6,801 bases of DNA. Origin: Opitutales bacterium (GTDB lineage Bacteria; Verrucomicrobiota; Verrucomicrobiia; Opitutales; Opitutaceae). The stretch is taken from positions 1-6,801 of the forward strand of contig JAJFLS010000099.1 of NCBI GenBank assembly GCA_021772595.1. Reading direction: 5' to 3'. The notes under the pieces were generated by a model. That model was not told the origin of the DNA and ran no database searches. It was given only the letters and a program-made list of their open reading frames with translations. Shown piece after piece: positions 5,260-6,801 of the stretch (its first letter is position 1; each line of letters begins with the position of its first letter). Made by a program: the position numbers and the translations under genes.

Positions 5260-6801
5260 CTAGAACTGCAAGCGAGCTGAAAGTTCGAGTTGGGTCGGCG
5301 CTCCAATGCGATAAAGCGCAACCCGGCCATCTGGATTCGCTCGGACTGGAACCAACTCGTCGCCCCCAACGATATTTCGAAGACGCGCTTGAAGCCGCAA
5401 GTTATGCCCATCGAAAACCTCTGTATCATAGGTAATCCAAGCATCGACATTGGTTTCTGCTGGAGCGAAGTATTCAGAACTGTGATCCGGTATAGCCACT
5501 CCGTCCACGTCCTTGAGGGCCGTTCCGATGATCGCCTTGTCTTGCCAGCGGACGCCAGTGCCCACTCCGAATCCAGACAACCAATCGGGACCAGAAGAGC
5601 CATCAAATGAATAGTTCGTCAGCAGATTCCAGCGCCACTTCCGAACCTCTTGAAGCGTTCCTCCTTCAGGTGAAGTTTTTTGGGCCACTGCGCTAAGAAG
5701 GCCAGAACCTCTGTCACTGAGTATCGCATCAGGATTAACCGAACCATCAGGCAAAAAGGGATCAGGCGTGGTGAAAAGCTGACCCATTTGGGGATCATTG
5801 AAGATTTCCGCAACGATCCGCCGATTCTCAGCAGCCAATTCCGTCATCACATTGCTCACTTGGACCTCTGCGCTGGCAGCGTTGAAATGCCAGCGCCAGT
5901 TCTTCGTAGGAGCGTAAGAGAGTTCGATCTCAGTTCCCTCCGTAATCGTGTCCTGATAGATATTCGTAGGGGTTCCCGCAATATTGTCGTTCAACCATTC
6001 CGTCTCATTATTGGGTACACCCGGATCAGCAGGTCTGAATCGTGCCGCTTCGAGGAATCCCGGCTTGAAAAGCGTGTCAAGATTCCATCCAGCAGCCGCC
6101 AGCTCCGCGGGCGAGTTATTCTCCATCACCGATCCAATAATGCCATAGGGTTGAGGGATCGTGCCCGTGATTTTCGAGTTCTTTTGAGCGGTGTCGAATT
6201 TGTTAACTCTCAGGTGAAGCTTGTGGTCCAATGCGGATATCGAAAACCCGTATTCTTCGGTAACTCCGGTTTGAAACGGCGCTGGCTCATTGAAGACAGT
6301 AACACCTGCGGCGCCAGCAGCGAAATTCGAGGAATCAACGTAATGAACGCTCAGGCTCGTGCCTTCGGGCATCCAATTGTCCGGAGCATGCGCCACCACG
6401 CCATAACTGGTCTGATCTTCCGTAACATCAATAAAGGGGTCCTCGAGAACAGGTATTGCAGGGAGGGTTTTGCCCGTCGCTGGATCCAATTCAGGACTTC
6501 CCAGAGCCTGGGTCACTGAGTCACTGCGCCAGGAAGCGGTCGTGACAACGTTGCCGCCTAGGAAGTGACTTTGCAGGATCGCCGAGTTGGACTCGATCGT
6601 TTCCGCCGAACGAGGATTGCCCCAAGTCCAAACCTGCAAGGGATTATTCCGATAGGTTTGCCATTCGATCGAGCCCTCTTCGAATTGACTATTATACGGA
6701 TTCCAAAGCAGCGCATTATCCGTGCTGACTGGAACTTGAACCGCAGTAACTCCTTGGATGTCGGAAGAATCCAGCGAACTCGCATTGACCAAAGACGAAC
6801 C
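5260..6801 (-). CDS. TonB-dependent receptor, C-terminal beta-barrel (5' partial)
   Basis: The frame is open at the right edge of the window and ends at TAG 5262-5260, giving 513 visible residues; an internal TTG at 6792 is not a start. The product is an outer-membrane transporter that uses TonB/ExbBD energy to take up ligands such as metal chelates, vitamins or glycans. No plug domain is visible, as it would lie upstream. Alternating polar/hydrophobic strands run throughout (for example GTEIELSYAPTKNWRWHFNA near 290-310), with loops rich in Asn, Pro and Asp. The C-terminal part has RWNLLTNYSF (near 390), GVGTGVRWQDKAIIG (near 412-426), a TNVDAWITYD strand and a final strand ending ARLQF. The terminal Phe is the usual BamA recognition residue. 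The order of these segments matches receptors of 900-1200 aa that I recall from Opitutae. The ligand cannot be inferred, and the terminator follows directly, so it is the last gene of its transcript. Confidence 0.9.
   Translation of the reverse strand, partial: GSSLVNASSLDSSDIQGVTAVQVPVSTDNALLWNPYNSQFEEGSIEWQTYRNNPLQVWTWGNPRSAETIESNSAILQSHFLGGNVVTTASWRSDSVTQALGSPELDPATGKTLPAIPVLEDPFIDVTEDQTSYGVVAHAPDNWMPEGTSLSVHYVDSSNFAAGAAGVTVFNEPAPFQTGVTEEYGFSISALDHKLHLRVNKFDTAQKNSKITGTIPQPYGIIGSVMENNSPAELAAAGWNLDTLFKPGFLEAARFRPADPGVPNNETEWLNDNIAGTPTNIYQDTITEGTEIELSYAPTKNWRWHFNAASAEVQVSNVMTELAAENRRIVAEIFNDPQMGQLFTTPDPFLPDGSVNPDAILSDRGSGLLSAVAQKTSPEGGTLQEVRKWRWNLLTNYSFDGSSGPDWLSGFGVGTGVRWQDKAIIGTALKDVDGVAIPDHSSEYFAPAETNVDAWITYDTEVFDGHNLRLQARLRNIVGGDELVPVRANPDGRVALYRIGAPTQLELSARLQF

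Noticed and set aside
5221..5280. A 19-residue plus-strand ORF starting ATGAACTAC
   Set aside because: Too short, overlaps the receptor C-terminus on the other strand and lies just after a terminator; no evidence of expression.
5680..6519. A 279-codon plus-strand open frame opposite the TonB-dependent receptor
   Set aside because: It is fully antisense to a frame with clear receptor motifs and a terminal Phe followed by a terminator; its Arg/Ser/Ile-rich product has no recognisable domain.

Overview
The window looks like chromosomal DNA of a marine-type Verrucomicrobiota bacterium, most likely class Opitutae (Puniceicoccales/Pelagicoccus-like). This assignment is from memory of protein families, not a search. 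The support is a TonB-dependent receptor whose C-terminal barrel carries the sequence style I associate with Opitutae receptors (RWNLLTNYSF, GVRWQDKAIIG, a terminal NPDG segment and a final Phe). There are also two adjacent FG-GAP/VCBS proteins ending in ASPIC/UnbV domains, a family expanded in Verrucomicrobiota and Planctomycetota.

Layout. Bases 1-771 (+) hold the 3' end of an FG-GAP/ASPIC protein. Bases 772-1068 hold no gene but contain a 184-bp element bounded by a near-perfect 29-bp inverted repeat. Bases 1069-3279 (+) encode a complete exported FG-GAP/ASPIC protein with seven Asp-rich Ca-binding-type loops and a Cys-containing N-terminal helical region. Bases 3280-3517 separate two convergent genes and show no convincing terminator. 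Bases 3518-4732 (-) encode a DUF4143-type AAA ATPase with intact Walker motifs and a nuclease-like E/D/ExK signature; its start lies inside two imperfect 26-bp direct repeats. Bases 4733-5259 hold no credible gene, but contain the second repeat copy, a structured repeat-like block (about 5005-5094) and a strong intrinsic terminator serving the minus-strand gene to the right. Bases 5260-6801 (-) are the C-terminal part of a TonB-dependent receptor whose 5' end lies outside the window.

How the genes fit together. Three of the four genes encode envelope or exported proteins: two beta-propeller-like proteins and one outer-membrane transporter. This suits a Gram-negative cell that handles extracellular polymers or metal-bound ligands, but nothing here names a substrate. 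The ATPase is on the opposite strand from its left neighbour, has its own putative promoter and appears to be a stand-alone gene. I see no CRISPR, RNA gene, integrase, transposase or recognisable defence operon. The most unusual signals are non-coding: the inverted-repeat element before the second FG-GAP gene and the duplicated start region of the ATPase gene.
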